DNA from: Candidatus Magasanikiibacteriota bacterium
Lineage (GTDB): Bacteria; Patescibacteriota; Patescibacteriia; Magasanikbacterales; UBA922
Assembly (NCBI GenBank): GCA_012800155.1
Contig: JAAZJX010000002.1
Span: 1 to 55,515, forward strand
DNA length: 55,515 bases
Direction: 5' to 3'
Under the pieces are notes generated by a model. It saw only the letters and a program-made list of their open reading frames with translations, had not been told where the DNA came from and made no database searches. The position numbers and the translations under genes were made by a program. Of the stretch, positions 7,587-15,389 are shown in pieces. The number at the start of each line of letters is the position of its first letter. Positions within the stretch are counted from its first letter, which is position 1.

Positions 7587-9506
7587 ATGCTTACTTCTAA
7601 ACAACTTCGTCAAAAATATTTAGAATTTTTTAAATCTAAGGGTCATGCGATTATTCCTTCAGCTTCTTTGATTCCTGAAAATGATCCTACGACACTTTTT
7701 ACTAGCGCTGGAATGCAACCAATGATTCCTTTTTTGTTAGGAGAAAGTCATCCAGCTGGTAAAAGAATTGCTGATTCTCAAAAGTGTTTTCGTACTCAAG
7801 ATATTGAGGCTGTGGGTGATAATCGTCACACTATATTTTTTGAAATGTTAGGAAATTGGTCTTTGGGAGATTATTTTAAAAAAGAACAAATTGATTGGAT
7901 GTTTGAATTTTTGATAAAAGAAATTGGTCTTGATCCTAATAAATTATTTATTACTTGTTTTCGAGGAGATGCAGAAATTAATATTCCTCGTGATGAGGAA
8001 GCAGCTAAATTATGGCAAGATAAATTTACTAGTATTGGTATAGAAGCTAAAATTGTTGATAATGCTGAAGAAAAAGGTTTGCAAGATGGAAAAATATTTT
8101 ATTATGATGCTACAAAAAATTGGTGGAGTCGCGCTGGTATTCCAGAAAAAATGCCAATTGGTGAGCCGGGTGGTCCAGATAGTGAAATGTTTTGGGATTT
8201 TGGTTCAGCGTTAGGTTTACACGAAAAATCTTTATGGAAAGATCAGCCTTGCCATGTTAATTGTGATTGTGGTCGTTTTATGGAAATTGGTAATAATGTT
8301 TTTATGCAATATATAAGAACAGCTGAGGGTTTTGAAGAACTAAAACAAAAAAATATTGATTTTGGTGGAGGATTGGAGAGAATAATGGCTGCTTTGAATA
8401 ATAATTCAGATATGTTTGCTATTGATTTATTTACTAAAGTTAAAAATAAATTAGAAGAACTAACTAACAAAAAATATAATGAAAGTGAAAAAATCACTTA
8501 TGCTTTTCGGGTTATTTTGGATCATTTACGAGCAGCTACTTTTTTGATTGCTGATGGAGCGATTCCTTCAAATAAAGATCAAGGTTATTTTACTAGACGA
8601 ATAATTCGTCGTTCAGTTCGCTTTGCTCGAGATCTAGGTATTAATAATAATTTTTGTTCAGAAATTTCTAAACTTTATATTGAAGAATATCAAGAAGCTT
8701 ATCCAGATTTAATAAAGAAAAAAGATTATATTTTGCGTGAATTACAAACTGAAGAAGAAAAGTTTAGAAAAACTTTGGAAGATGGTTTGAAAGAATTTGA
8801 AAAATTATTAAAAGGTTTTCAAATAGCTCAAGAAAAAACTGGTCAAAAAATTACTGAGATTTCTGGTAAACAGGCTTTCAAACTTTATGATACTTATGGT
8901 TTCCCTTTGGAAATGACTGAAGAATTAGCTAAAGAAAATAATTTAATTATTGATAAAAAAGGTTTTGCTGAAGCTTTTGCCAAACATCAAGAACTTTCTC
9001 GTGTTGGCGCTGAACAAAAATTTAAAGGCGGTCTAGCAGATGATTCAGAACAATCTACTAAATATCATACTGCCACACACTTACTTTTGGCTGCACTTCG
9101 TCATGTATTAGGAGCAGATATTGTTCAAAAAGGAAGTAACATTACTGCTGAGCGTTTGCGTTTTGATTTTAATTGGCCAGAAAAATTGACCACTGAACAA
9201 ATTAAAGCTGTAGAAGATTTAGTTAATCAAAAAATTGCTGAAAAAATTCCTGTTACTATGATGGAAATGCCTAAAACTGAAGCTAAAGATATTGTTACTG
9301 TAAGATCATTTGATTTAGAAAAATATGGTGAGATGGTGAAAGTATATAAGATTAGTGATCCTTTAGCAGGTTCGGAGCAGGTTTTCAGTGCAGAATTTTG
9401 TGGTGGTCCTCATGTAGAAAATACTGGTGTACTTGGTCATTTTAAAATTATTAAAGAAGAAGCTTCTAGTGCTGGAGTGAGAAGGATTAAGGCGATATTA
9501 GAGTAA
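7587..9506 (+). CDS. alaS: Alanyl-tRNA synthetase, short form without C-terminal domain
   Basis: AlaRS charges tRNA-Ala. The class II core begins normally (LRQKYLEFFKSKGH, then FTSAGMQPMIPFLLG and QKCFRTQDIEAVG). The central tRNA-binding region and the editing domain follow. The editing zinc site is visible as the HTATH motif (about 490) and CGGPH near residue 610. The protein ends at 639 residues with EEASSAGVRRIKAILE, just where most bacterial enzymes continue for about 230 more residues into the DHHA1/C-Ala domain. The missing part normally helps tRNA binding and dimerisation, so this enzyme is reduced but should still charge and edit. There is no frameshift: a stop follows directly and the next gene is 438 nt away. 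Confidence 0.95.
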   Translation: MLTSKQLRQKYLEFFKSKGHAIIPSASLIPENDPTTLFTSAGMQPMIPFLLGESHPAGKRIADSQKCFRTQDIEAVGDNRHTIFFEMLGNWSLGDYFKKEQIDWMFEFLIKEIGLDPNKLFITCFRGDAEINIPRDEEAAKLWQDKFTSIGIEAKIVDNAEEKGLQDGKIFYYDATKNWWSRAGIPEKMPIGEPGGPDSEMFWDFGSALGLHEKSLWKDQPCHVNCDCGRFMEIGNNVFMQYIRTAEGFEELKQKNIDFGGGLERIMAALNNNSDMFAIDLFTKVKNKLEELTNKKYNESEKITYAFRVILDHLRAATFLIADGAIPSNKDQGYFTRRIIRRSVRFARDLGINNNFCSEISKLYIEEYQEAYPDLIKKKDYILRELQTEEEKFRKTLEDGLKEFEKLLKGFQIAQEKTGQKITEISGKQAFKLYDTYGFPLEMTEELAKENNLIIDKKGFAEAFAKHQELSRVGAEQKFKGGLADDSEQSTKYHTATHLLLAALRHVLGADIVQKGSNITAERLRFDFNWPEKLTTEQIKAVEDLVNQKIAEKIPVTMMEMPKTEAKDIVTVRSFDLEKYGEMVKVYKISDPLAGSEQVFSAEFCGGPHVENTGVLGHFKIIKEEASSAGVRRIKAILE

Positions 9507-9588
9507 AGTTTATTGATGATTTTTGATTTATAAAAATTAAAATTTTTACTTTATGTGTTTTTTTGAAAGAGTTTTTAGGTTTATCAAG

Positions 9589-9907
9589 TTATCCACATTT
9601 ATAGTATAATTTGTTCAGAGGTAAAAATAAAATGAAACCTTTTTTAATTATCTTTATTCATTTCGTCATTAATTTACTAAATATTTTATAGTTGGTTTTT
9701 CTGGAATTTCTTTTTATATAAATATTAGGTCTATAAACAAGATATAAAATAAATTGAAAAAAATATAAAATAGAGTTTTTATTATTTAATAAATAAAAAA
9801 TTGAAATTAATAAAAATTAGCTAAATTAACTTATTCACAGCCTAGCTCTTTATATTCTCTTGACATAGTTTTAAGATTAATGTAAAATGTCGCTAGGTTT
9901 ATCCACT
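9589..9907 (+). other. AT-rich gap with three DnaA-box-like sites
   Basis: The 438-nt gap between alaS and infA is extremely AT-rich. It holds TTATCCACA (9589-9597, the classical DnaA box), TTATTCACA (9831-9839, within the TTATNCACA consensus) and TTATCCACT (9899-9907, one mismatch), all in the same orientation. The last two bracket the infA promoter, as do the complementary hexamers CCTAGC (9841-9846) and GCTAGG (9892-9897). dnaA and dnaN are not in the window, so calling this an origin would go beyond the evidence. DnaA-linked regulation of the translation operon or a secondary DnaA cluster are alternatives. Confidence 0.35.
9860..9888 (+). promoter_or_regulatory. Strong promoter for the infA-rpsI operon
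   Basis: A perfect TTGACA and TAAAAT are separated by 17 nt. Transcription should start near 9895, giving a leader of about 50 nt. The leader contains ATCCACT...AGTGGAT (9901-9907 and 9923-9929), a 7-bp hairpin with a 15-nt loop just before the infA start. Confidence 0.8.
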
Positions 9908-9944
9908 CTAATCAAAATTGACAGTGGATTAAAATTACCTTGTC

Positions 9945-10163
9945 ATGTCAAAAAATACAGAAGTAGTGGAAGTCAGAGGAACAATTGAAGAATTGTTACC
10001 CGGTGCCACTTTTCGTTTAAAATTAGAAAACGACCATGAGATTATTGCTCATTTGTCTGGAAAAATGAGAATGAATAGAATCAGATTATCAGTCGGAGAT
10101 GAAGTCAAAGTTGAAATTACTCCTTACGATTTAACTAAAGGTCGGATTACTTACAGATTTTAA
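9945..10163 (+). CDS. infA: Translation initiation factor IF-1
   Basis: IF-1 occupies the ribosomal A site region of the 30S subunit during initiation. The 72-residue protein is a single OB fold with the usual landmarks: VRGTIEELLPGATFRLKLEN, HLSGKMRMNRIRLSVGDEV and the C-terminal YDLTKGRITYRF. It leads the ribosomal operon, as in many bacteria. An unusually structured stretch follows before rpmJ. Confidence 0.97.
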   Translation: MSKNTEVVEVRGTIEELLPGATFRLKLENDHEIIAHLSGKMRMNRIRLSVGDEVKVEITPYDLTKGRITYRF

Positions 10164-10167
10164 AGAT

Positions 10168-10237
10168 TATCAACCAGTGCGGTGTAGTTGGACATTTGGT
10201 CTGACGTCGATATCGCGGCAGTGGTTGGTATTTTTTT
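10168..10237 (+). promoter_or_regulatory. Structured RNA element with terminator-like end between infA and rpmJ
   Basis: The intergenic RNA folds into an outer stem of 12 pairs with one G-G mismatch (10168-10180 with 10218-10230) and an inner 7-bp hairpin (10187-10193 with 10199-10205, loop ATTTG). Seven T follow at once (10231-10237). It is much richer in G and C than the flanking sequence. The layout is that of an intrinsic terminator or attenuator inside an operon, which would let IF-1 be made in excess over the ribosomal proteins. It could also be a ribosomal-protein binding leader. I do not recognise a known RNA family. Confidence 0.6.
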
Positions 10238-10261
10238 ACACTATAAAATAAATTGATAAAT

Positions 10262-10399
10262 ATGAAAGTTAGATCTTCTGCAAAAGTAAGATGTCCAAAA
10301 TGTAAAACCGTTAGACGAAGAGGTGTAGTTTATGTTATTTGTGAAGTACCAAAACATAAACAAAGACAAGGTACTAAGCAGAGAAAAAAAGTTGCTTAA
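10262..10399 (+). CDS. rpmJ: 50S ribosomal protein L36
   Basis: The 45-residue protein begins MKVRSSAKVRCPKCKTVRR and continues to VICEVPKHKQRQG, the full L36 sequence. The zinc ligands are C11, C14, C27 and H32, so this is the zinc-binding form. Eight extra residues (TKQRKKVA) follow the usual C-terminus. It is too short for routine ORF calling but sits in its expected place before rpsM. Confidence 0.95.
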   Translation: MKVRSSAKVRCPKCKTVRRRGVVYVICEVPKHKQRQGTKQRKKVA

Positions 10400-10413
10400 T
10401 TAATTATATTATT

Positions 10414-10800
10414 ATGAGAGTATCAGGCATAAATATTCCAAAAGAAAAACAAATTGAGACCGCCTTGACCTATGTGTATGGTATTGGTCTTACAACTTCC
10501 AAGAAAATTTTAGCATTGGCTAATGTTAATCCTACAACTAGAGTTAAAGATCTTACCACTGAACAAGAAGATTTGATTCGTAATATTGTTGAAAAACAAA
10601 ATAAGACTGAAGGTGATTTACGTCGTGAAGTAGCTAGTAATATTAAACGATTGAAAGATATTAAATGTTATCGTGGTATTAGACATACCAAGCGTTTGCC
10701 AGTTCGTGGACAAAGAACAAAGACTAATAATCGTACAATTCGTGGTAACAAAAGAAATTTAGCAACCAGTGGTAAAAAACCACCTGCTCAAAAGACTTAA
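10414..10800 (+). CDS. rpsM: 30S ribosomal protein S13
   Basis: S13 is part of the 30S head and contacts the P-site tRNA and the 50S subunit. The start RVSGINIPKEKQIETALTYV, the middle YRGIRHTKRLPVRGQRTKTN and the basic C-terminal tail are characteristic, and 128 residues is within the normal range. It precedes rpsK as in the standard alpha operon. Confidence 0.97.
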   Translation: MRVSGINIPKEKQIETALTYVYGIGLTTSKKILALANVNPTTRVKDLTTEQEDLIRNIVEKQNKTEGDLRREVASNIKRLKDIKCYRGIRHTKRLPVRGQRTKTNNRTIRGNKRNLATSGKKPPAQKT

Positions 10801-10834
10801 TTTTAATGTTAAAGAATTTTGAAGAATAATAAAT

Positions 10835-11233
10835 ATGGCTAAGCAAGTAAAGAAAAATATTTCTAAAAAGAAAAAAGTTACTCGTCAAGTTAGTCACGGT
10901 AGAGCTTATATTCAAGCAACTTTTAATAATACAATAGTTTCTGTTACTGATCAAAATGGTGATGTTTTAGGTTGGGCTAGCGCTGGTATGGCTGGTTTTA
11001 AAGGTCCAAAAAAAGCCACACCTTATGCTGCTGGACAAGTTGTTAAAAAAGTTTTAGAAGCTATTGAACCAGTTGGTATCAAAGAAGTTAATGTATATGT
11101 AAAAGGAATTGGTGGTGGTCGAGAAGGAGCAATTAGAGCTTTTAATTCTAATGGTGTTCAAGTATTATCCATTAAAGATGTTACTCCGATTCCACATAAT
11201 GGTTGTCGTCCACCAAAGAGACGCAGAGTTTAA
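10835..11233 (+). CDS. rpsK: 30S ribosomal protein S11
   Basis: S11 lies on the 30S platform by the mRNA exit site. GRAYIQATFNNTIVSVTD, GWASAGMAGFKGPKKATPYA and the conserved end DVTPIPHNGCRPPKRRRV identify it; 132 residues is typical. Its stop is 11 nt before the rpsD start. Confidence 0.97.
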   Translation: MAKQVKKNISKKKKVTRQVSHGRAYIQATFNNTIVSVTDQNGDVLGWASAGMAGFKGPKKATPYAAGQVVKKVLEAIEPVGIKEVNVYVKGIGGGREGAIRAFNSNGVQVLSIKDVTPIPHNGCRPPKRRRV

Positions 11234-11244
11234 TTTTGAATATT

Positions 11245-11868
11245 ATGGGAAAATATATTGGTCCAAAAAATAAAATTGCAAGACGTTTCGGCGTTAATTT
11301 AGGTTTAAAAAGTGAAGCTACAAAAGTAGCTCGTCGTTTAGGACAAATGCCTGGTGTGCATGGTCCAAAGAAAAGAGCCAAAGGCGGTTCTTCTTATTCC
11401 AAACAATTAATTGAAAAACAAAAAGCAAAATTTATTTATGGTATTCGTGAAGCTCAGTTTAGTCGTTATGTAAAAGAAGCTAGTAGTATGAAAGGTGATT
11501 CTGGTGTTAATTTACAAACTATTTTAGAAACCAGATTAGATAATGTAATTTATCGTATGGGATTTGCTCTTACAAGAGCACAAGCCAGACAAATGGTCAA
11601 TCATGGTATGTTTACAGTTAATGGCAAAAATTTAAATATCCCTTCTCATATTGTGAAAGTAGGGGATGTAATTGCTGTTCGTGATAAAAAATTAAAAAAA
11701 TCTTTGTTCTTAGATCTTGAAGAAAAATTAACTAAAGTTCAATTACCAAGTTGGATTAGTGTTGATCCAAAAACTAAATCTGGAAAAATTTTAAATTTAC
11801 CAACTGAACAAGATTTTGATAAAATTTTTGATGTGAAACTCATTATTGAGTATTTCTCAACTCGTTAA
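11245..11868 (+). CDS. rpsD: 30S ribosomal protein S4
   Basis: S4 is a primary 16S rRNA binding protein that starts 30S assembly, and in many bacteria it represses its own operon. The chosen start MGKYIGPKNKIARRFGVNL is the conserved N-terminus; an earlier in-frame start inside rpsK is unlikely. ETRLDNVIYRMGFA and the S4 RNA-binding region ARQMVNHGMFTVNGKNLNIP are clear. The N-terminus lacks the zinc cysteines of the C+ paralogue. Length is 207 residues. Its place between rpsK and rpoA follows the E. coli order. Confidence 0.96.
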   Translation: MGKYIGPKNKIARRFGVNLGLKSEATKVARRLGQMPGVHGPKKRAKGGSSYSKQLIEKQKAKFIYGIREAQFSRYVKEASSMKGDSGVNLQTILETRLDNVIYRMGFALTRAQARQMVNHGMFTVNGKNLNIPSHIVKVGDVIAVRDKKLKKSLFLDLEEKLTKVQLPSWISVDPKTKSGKILNLPTEQDFDKIFDVKLIIEYFSTR

Positions 11869-11905
11869 TTAGCCAAATTATTTGGCGCTAACATATAATA
11901 ATTAT

Positions 11906-12676
11906 ATGGAGGATATACTTTTACCGACTACAATTGAATTTACAGATGGTGAACAACCAAATATTGGAAAAGTGGTAATAACACCCTGTCAAAAAGGTTA
12001 TGGTACAACTTTGGGAAACGCGCTAAGAAGAGTTTTGTTATCATCCTTACCAGGAGCAGCTATTGAATCTGTAAAAATTGATGGTGTACAACATGAATTT
12101 TCAGCGATTGATGGTGTTCAAGAAGATGTTGTAGAAATAATTTTAAATTTAAAACAAGTAGCTGTTCGTTGTTTTTCAGATGAGCCTGTAGTTTTATCTC
12201 TTACCAAAAAAGGTAAAGGTGATATTACTGCTGCTGATTTTGAAAAAAATTCTGATATAGAAATTGTCAATCCAGATTTGAAAATTATGACTGTTACCGA
12301 TGCAAAGAAAGAAATTAATATGGAAGTTGTTATTGGAAAGGGTCGTGGTTATGTTCCAGTAGAAGAAAAAGATTCCAAAAATATGGATTTAGGAACAATT
12401 GTTATTGACTCACTCTATACACCAATTAGAGATATTGGTTATAATGTAGAATCTACTCGTGTGGGAGATGTAGTTGATTATGAAAAATTAGTTTTGAATA
12501 TTGAAACTAATGGCACAATTACTCCTAAAAAAGCTATTGAGCAGTCTACTAAAATTTTAATGGATCATTTTTCTTTAATTTTGGACATGGCTAGTGATAT
12601 GAGTCATACAGAAACAGAAGAAGTTATTGAAGAAAAACCAAAAAAGAGTACTAAGAAATCTAAAAAAGCTGAATAA
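11906..12676 (+). CDS. rpoA: RNA polymerase alpha subunit lacking the C-terminal domain
   Basis: The alpha subunit dimerises to scaffold assembly of beta and beta'. The N-terminal domain is complete: GYGTTLGNALRRVLLSSLPG, HEFSAIDGVQEDVVEIILNL, and the later KAIEQSTKILMDHF. After about residue 230 the sequence becomes a short acidic and lysine-rich tail ending KKSTKKSKKAE. The roughly 80-residue helix-hairpin-helix domain that normally binds UP elements and activators is absent. The protein is 256 residues against about 315-330 usual. The ATG at 11906 (MEDILLPTTIEF) is preferred over a TTG 24 nt upstream, because it matches the family N-terminus and a GGAGG-like stretch is not needed. No frameshift is visible. 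Confidence 0.95.
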   Translation: MEDILLPTTIEFTDGEQPNIGKVVITPCQKGYGTTLGNALRRVLLSSLPGAAIESVKIDGVQHEFSAIDGVQEDVVEIILNLKQVAVRCFSDEPVVLSLTKKGKGDITAADFEKNSDIEIVNPDLKIMTVTDAKKEINMEVVIGKGRGYVPVEEKDSKNMDLGTIVIDSLYTPIRDIGYNVESTRVGDVVDYEKLVLNIETNGTITPKKAIEQSTKILMDHFSLILDMASDMSHTETEEVIEEKPKKSTKKSKKAE

Positions 12677-12679
12677 TAT

Positions 12680-13030
12680 ATGCGTCATAAATGTCAAAAA
12701 GTAACTTTAGGAAGGGAAAAGTCTCCACGAGAAGCTTTGTTTCGAAATCAAGCAGAAAGTTTGATTCTTCATGGTAGTATTCGTACCACTGAAGCAAAAG
12801 CTAAAGCTTTGCGTAGTATTATTGAACCATTAATTACTAAAGCTAGAAAAAATACTTTAGCTGCTCGTCGTGAAGTGATGAAAGTTTTGTATACTGAAGA
12901 AGCAATTAAGAAATTGTTTACTGAAATTGCTCCCAAGTATAAAGATAGACAAGGTGGTTATACTAGAATAATTAAAATTGCTCCACGAGCAAATGATGCT
13001 GCTAAAATGGCGCGTATTGAATTTGTATAA
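12680..13030 (+). CDS. rplQ: 50S ribosomal protein L17
   Basis: L17 is located near the exit tunnel of the 50S subunit. The start MRHKCQKVTLGREKSPREAL, followed by LILHGSIRTTEAKAKALRS and the end YTRIIKIAPRANDAAKMARI, is diagnostic; 116 residues is typical. It follows rpoA by 3 nt. Confidence 0.97.
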   Translation: MRHKCQKVTLGREKSPREALFRNQAESLILHGSIRTTEAKAKALRSIIEPLITKARKNTLAARREVMKVLYTEEAIKKLFTEIAPKYKDRQGGYTRIIKIAPRANDAAKMARIEFV

Positions 13031-13031
13031 T

Positions 13032-13397
13032 ATGACTAAAAAAGAAATTATAAGAAAAAATATTGAAATTGATGCCACAGGCAAAGCTGTTGGTAGATTG
13101 GCTACTGAGATTGCAATTATTTTGCGTGGTAAAAATAAACCAGGTTTTGTTCCTCATATAGATAGTGGAGATTTTGTTACAGTTATCAATCCTGATAAAG
13201 TAAAATTTACTGGTAGAAAATTAGTTCAAAAAGATTATTATCATTATACTGGTTATCCAGGAGGAATAATTCGTACTCCAATGAAAAGAGTTTTTGATAA
13301 TAATCCCGCCGAAGTCATTCGTCGTGCAGTCATTGGTATGTTACCAAAAAATAGACTACGAGATGGTATGATGAAGCGGTTGACAATAAAAGTATAA
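13032..13397 (+). CDS. rplM: 50S ribosomal protein L13
   Basis: L13 is an early assembly protein of the 50S subunit. ATGKAVGRLATEIAIILRGK, VINPDKVKFTGRK, the YYHYTGYPGG loop and AVIGMLPKNRLRDGMMKRL identify it. The start at 13032, one base after the rplQ stop, gives 121 residues and avoids an overlapping upstream start. This is somewhat shorter than the 142 of E. coli because the N-terminal and C-terminal extensions are trimmed. Confidence 0.96.
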   Translation: MTKKEIIRKNIEIDATGKAVGRLATEIAIILRGKNKPGFVPHIDSGDFVTVINPDKVKFTGRKLVQKDYYHYTGYPGGIIRTPMKRVFDNNPAEVIRRAVIGMLPKNRLRDGMMKRLTIKV

Positions 13398-13401
13398 TTT
13401 T

Positions 13402-13809
13402 ATGGTAGTTAAAAAAGAAGACAATTCAATGGTTCGTACTGTTGGTAGACGCAAAACTGCTACAGCTCGTGTTCGTTTATCTCCTGGTAAAGGAATTATT
13501 ATAATTAATGACAAACCATTTACAGAATTTTTTCCAATTGAATTATGGAGTGATAAAGTAATTGCTCCTCTGAAGATTGTTAGTCGAGAAAAAGATTTTG
13601 ATATTTCAGTAAAGATTGTTGGTGGTGGTGTTAATTCTCAAGCTGAAGCTGTACGACATGGTATTGCTCGTGCTTTGATAAAATGGGATGAAACTTTAAG
13701 ACCAATTTTAAAAGCAGAAGGTTTTCTAACTCGTGATTCTAGAGGAAAAGAAAGAAAGAAATTCGGTTTACATAAAGCTCGTCGAGCTCATCAATGGAGA
13801 AAGCGTTAA
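13402..13809 (+). CDS. rpsI: 30S ribosomal protein S9
   Basis: S9 reaches the P site with its C-terminal tail. TVGRRKTATARVRLSPGKG, VKIVGGGVNSQAEAVRHGIA and FLTRDSRGKERKKFG are clear. The tail ends in RAHQWRKR, keeping the final KR that touches P-site tRNA but with HQW in place of the common PQF/PQYSKR pattern. A second ATG ten codons in (MVRTVGRRK) is an alternative start. The gene closes the operon, followed by a terminator. Confidence 0.95.
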   Translation: MVVKKEDNSMVRTVGRRKTATARVRLSPGKGIIIINDKPFTEFFPIELWSDKVIAPLKIVSREKDFDISVKIVGGGVNSQAEAVRHGIARALIKWDETLRPILKAEGFLTRDSRGKERKKFGLHKARRAHQWRKR

Positions 13810-13818
13810 TACATATTC

Positions 13819-13845
13819 AAAAATCCACCGTTTGGTGGATTTTTT
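13819..13845 (+). terminator. Intrinsic terminator after rpsI
   Basis: The stem AAAATCCACC/GGTGGATTTT with loop GTTT (13830-13833) is followed by a T-run. It ends the translation operon. Confidence 0.9.
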
Positions 13846-13847
13846 AT

Positions 13848-13876
13848 TTGTCTTTTCTTCATTTTTCAGGTAAAAT
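13848..13876 (+). promoter_or_regulatory. Promoter for the polysaccharide genes
   Basis: TTGTCT and TAAAAT with a 17-nt spacer lie directly after the rpsI terminator. Transcription would begin just before the flippase start, leaving almost no leader. Confidence 0.5.
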
Positions 13877-13885
13877 AAGTGCATT

Positions 13886-15331
13886 ATGTCTCAGTCAGTT
13901 GCTAGAAATACTGCTTTTATCACTTTTGCTTCTATTGCGCAAAAAGTGATTTCTTTTGTTTATTTTACTTTGATTGCTCGCAATATTGGCGCTGAAAATA
14001 CTGGAAAATATATTTTTGCTTTATCTTTTACTACTATATTTGTAGTTTTTGTAGATTTAGGATTAAATCAAGTTTTAATTCGTGAAGGAGCTAAGAATAA
14101 AGAAAATTTACAAAAATATTTATCTTCAGTTTTGTTTATTAAATTATTTTTAGGTATATTTACTTATATCACAGCAGTAGTAACTATCAATTTAATGGGC
14201 TATCCAATTGAAACTAGACAGTTGGTATATTTATCAGCTGTAACGATGTTATTTGATTCTTTACATCTTAGTATTTATGGAGTATTACGAGCTTATGGAA
14301 ATTTGAAATATGAAGCTTGGGGGATTGTTATGACCCAAGCTCTAACATTAATTATGGGAACAATTTTTTTATATTTAAAATTTCCTTTAATTTTTTTGAT
14401 TTTAGCTTTTACTATTCCAAGTTTTATTAATGTTTGTTATGCAACTATCATTTTATTTATTAAATATCATATTAGTTTGCGTCTTAAATGGGATAAAGTT
14501 GTAATGAAATTTTTTTTGAAAATAACTATTCCTTTTGCTTTAGCGGCAATTTTTGCGCGAGTTTATTCTTATATTGATTCTATTTTATTATCAAAATTGA
14601 TGGGAGATAAAGAAGTTGGTTGGTATAGTATTCCTTATAAAATTACTTATGCCTTTCAATTTATTCCTTCGGCTTTAGTAGCAGTTCTTTATCCAAAGTT
14701 TAGTGAATATTTTGTTCAAGATAAAAATAAATCAGTTTATATTTTAGAAAGAGGAATAAAATATCTTTTAATTATTGTTTTTCCTATTGTTTTTGGTATA
14801 AGTATTTTGGCAAAAGATATTGTTTTATCTCTTTATACAAGTGAATATTTGAATTCAATTTTACCTTTAAAAATTTTATTAGTTGGATTAATTTTTTCAT
14901 TTATTAGTTTTCCTTTGGGTGCTTTTTTAAATGCTTGTAATAAACAGGTTTCTCAGACAGTAATTGTTTTTTTTATAATGTTAATAAACATAATTTCAAA
15001 TTTGATTTTAATTCCTAGATTGGGAGTAGTTGGAGCAGCTATTTCAGCGCTTATTGGTAATTTTTGTTTAGTATTATTTAGTTTATTTATTATTCCCAAA
15101 ATTGCCAAAATTTCTCATAGTTTTATTTTTAAAAGTTTAATTCAAATTTTATTAGCTACTTTGGTGATGAGTGTGGTAGTTTGGTATACTAATTTACATT
15201 TTCATTATTTAATAGCTGTTATTGTTGGCGGAGTAGTTTATATCTTAGCTTTATTTATTTTTCGAGTTATTACTAAAACACAACTTAAAGAAGTTTATTT
15301 ACTTATTAATAAAAAATCATCGTCAGCTTAA
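13886..15331 (+). CDS. Wzx-like polysaccharide flippase (MOP superfamily)
   Basis: A 481-residue integral membrane protein with 12 or more predicted helices. The N-terminus (ARNTAFITFASIAQKVISFV, then ARNIGAENTGKYIF) and the DLGLNQVLIREGAK stretch are typical of the polysaccharide biosynthesis branch of the MOP exporters, which turn lipid-linked oligosaccharides across the membrane. It is followed by GT4 and GT2 glycosyltransferases and a convergent O-antigen ligase/polymerase, so the locus looks like a compact surface glycan set. MurJ, the lipid II flippase, is a related family; the sequence start and the neighbours favour Wzx, but this cannot be settled by eye. Confidence 0.85.
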   Translation: MSQSVARNTAFITFASIAQKVISFVYFTLIARNIGAENTGKYIFALSFTTIFVVFVDLGLNQVLIREGAKNKENLQKYLSSVLFIKLFLGIFTYITAVVTINLMGYPIETRQLVYLSAVTMLFDSLHLSIYGVLRAYGNLKYEAWGIVMTQALTLIMGTIFLYLKFPLIFLILAFTIPSFINVCYATIILFIKYHISLRLKWDKVVMKFFLKITIPFALAAIFARVYSYIDSILLSKLMGDKEVGWYSIPYKITYAFQFIPSALVAVLYPKFSEYFVQDKNKSVYILERGIKYLLIIVFPIVFGISILAKDIVLSLYTSEYLNSILPLKILLVGLIFSFISFPLGAFLNACNKQVSQTVIVFFIMLINIISNLILIPRLGVVGAAISALIGNFCLVLFSLFIIPKIAKISHSFIFKSLIQILLATLVMSVVVWYTNLHFHYLIAVIVGGVVYILALFIFRVITKTQLKEVYLLINKKSSSA

Positions 15332-15367
15332 GCGTAGCAAAGGATTTTATTTTACTTTGCTATACTT
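15330..15367 (+). promoter_or_regulatory. Inverted repeat overlapping an extended -10 element
   Basis: AAGCGTAGCAAAG and CTTTGCTATACTT pair at 12 of 13 positions (one G-U, one mismatch). The right arm contains TGCTATACT (15358-15366), an extended -10 hexamer 24 nt before the GT4 start, without a good -35. This may be an internal promoter with an operator or just a hairpin between genes. Confidence 0.35.
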
Positions 15368-15389
15368 AAAATAACTATATTGTTACTAT

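Noticed and set aside
9507..9944. Definite chromosomal origin
   Set aside because: DnaA-like boxes exist, but dnaA, dnaN and a strand switch are missing here, and three sites are too few to be sure.
12978..13397. Longer rplM start inside rplQ
   Set aside because: The ATG at 13032 directly follows the rplQ stop and gives the conserved N-terminal region; the longer version adds unrelated residues.
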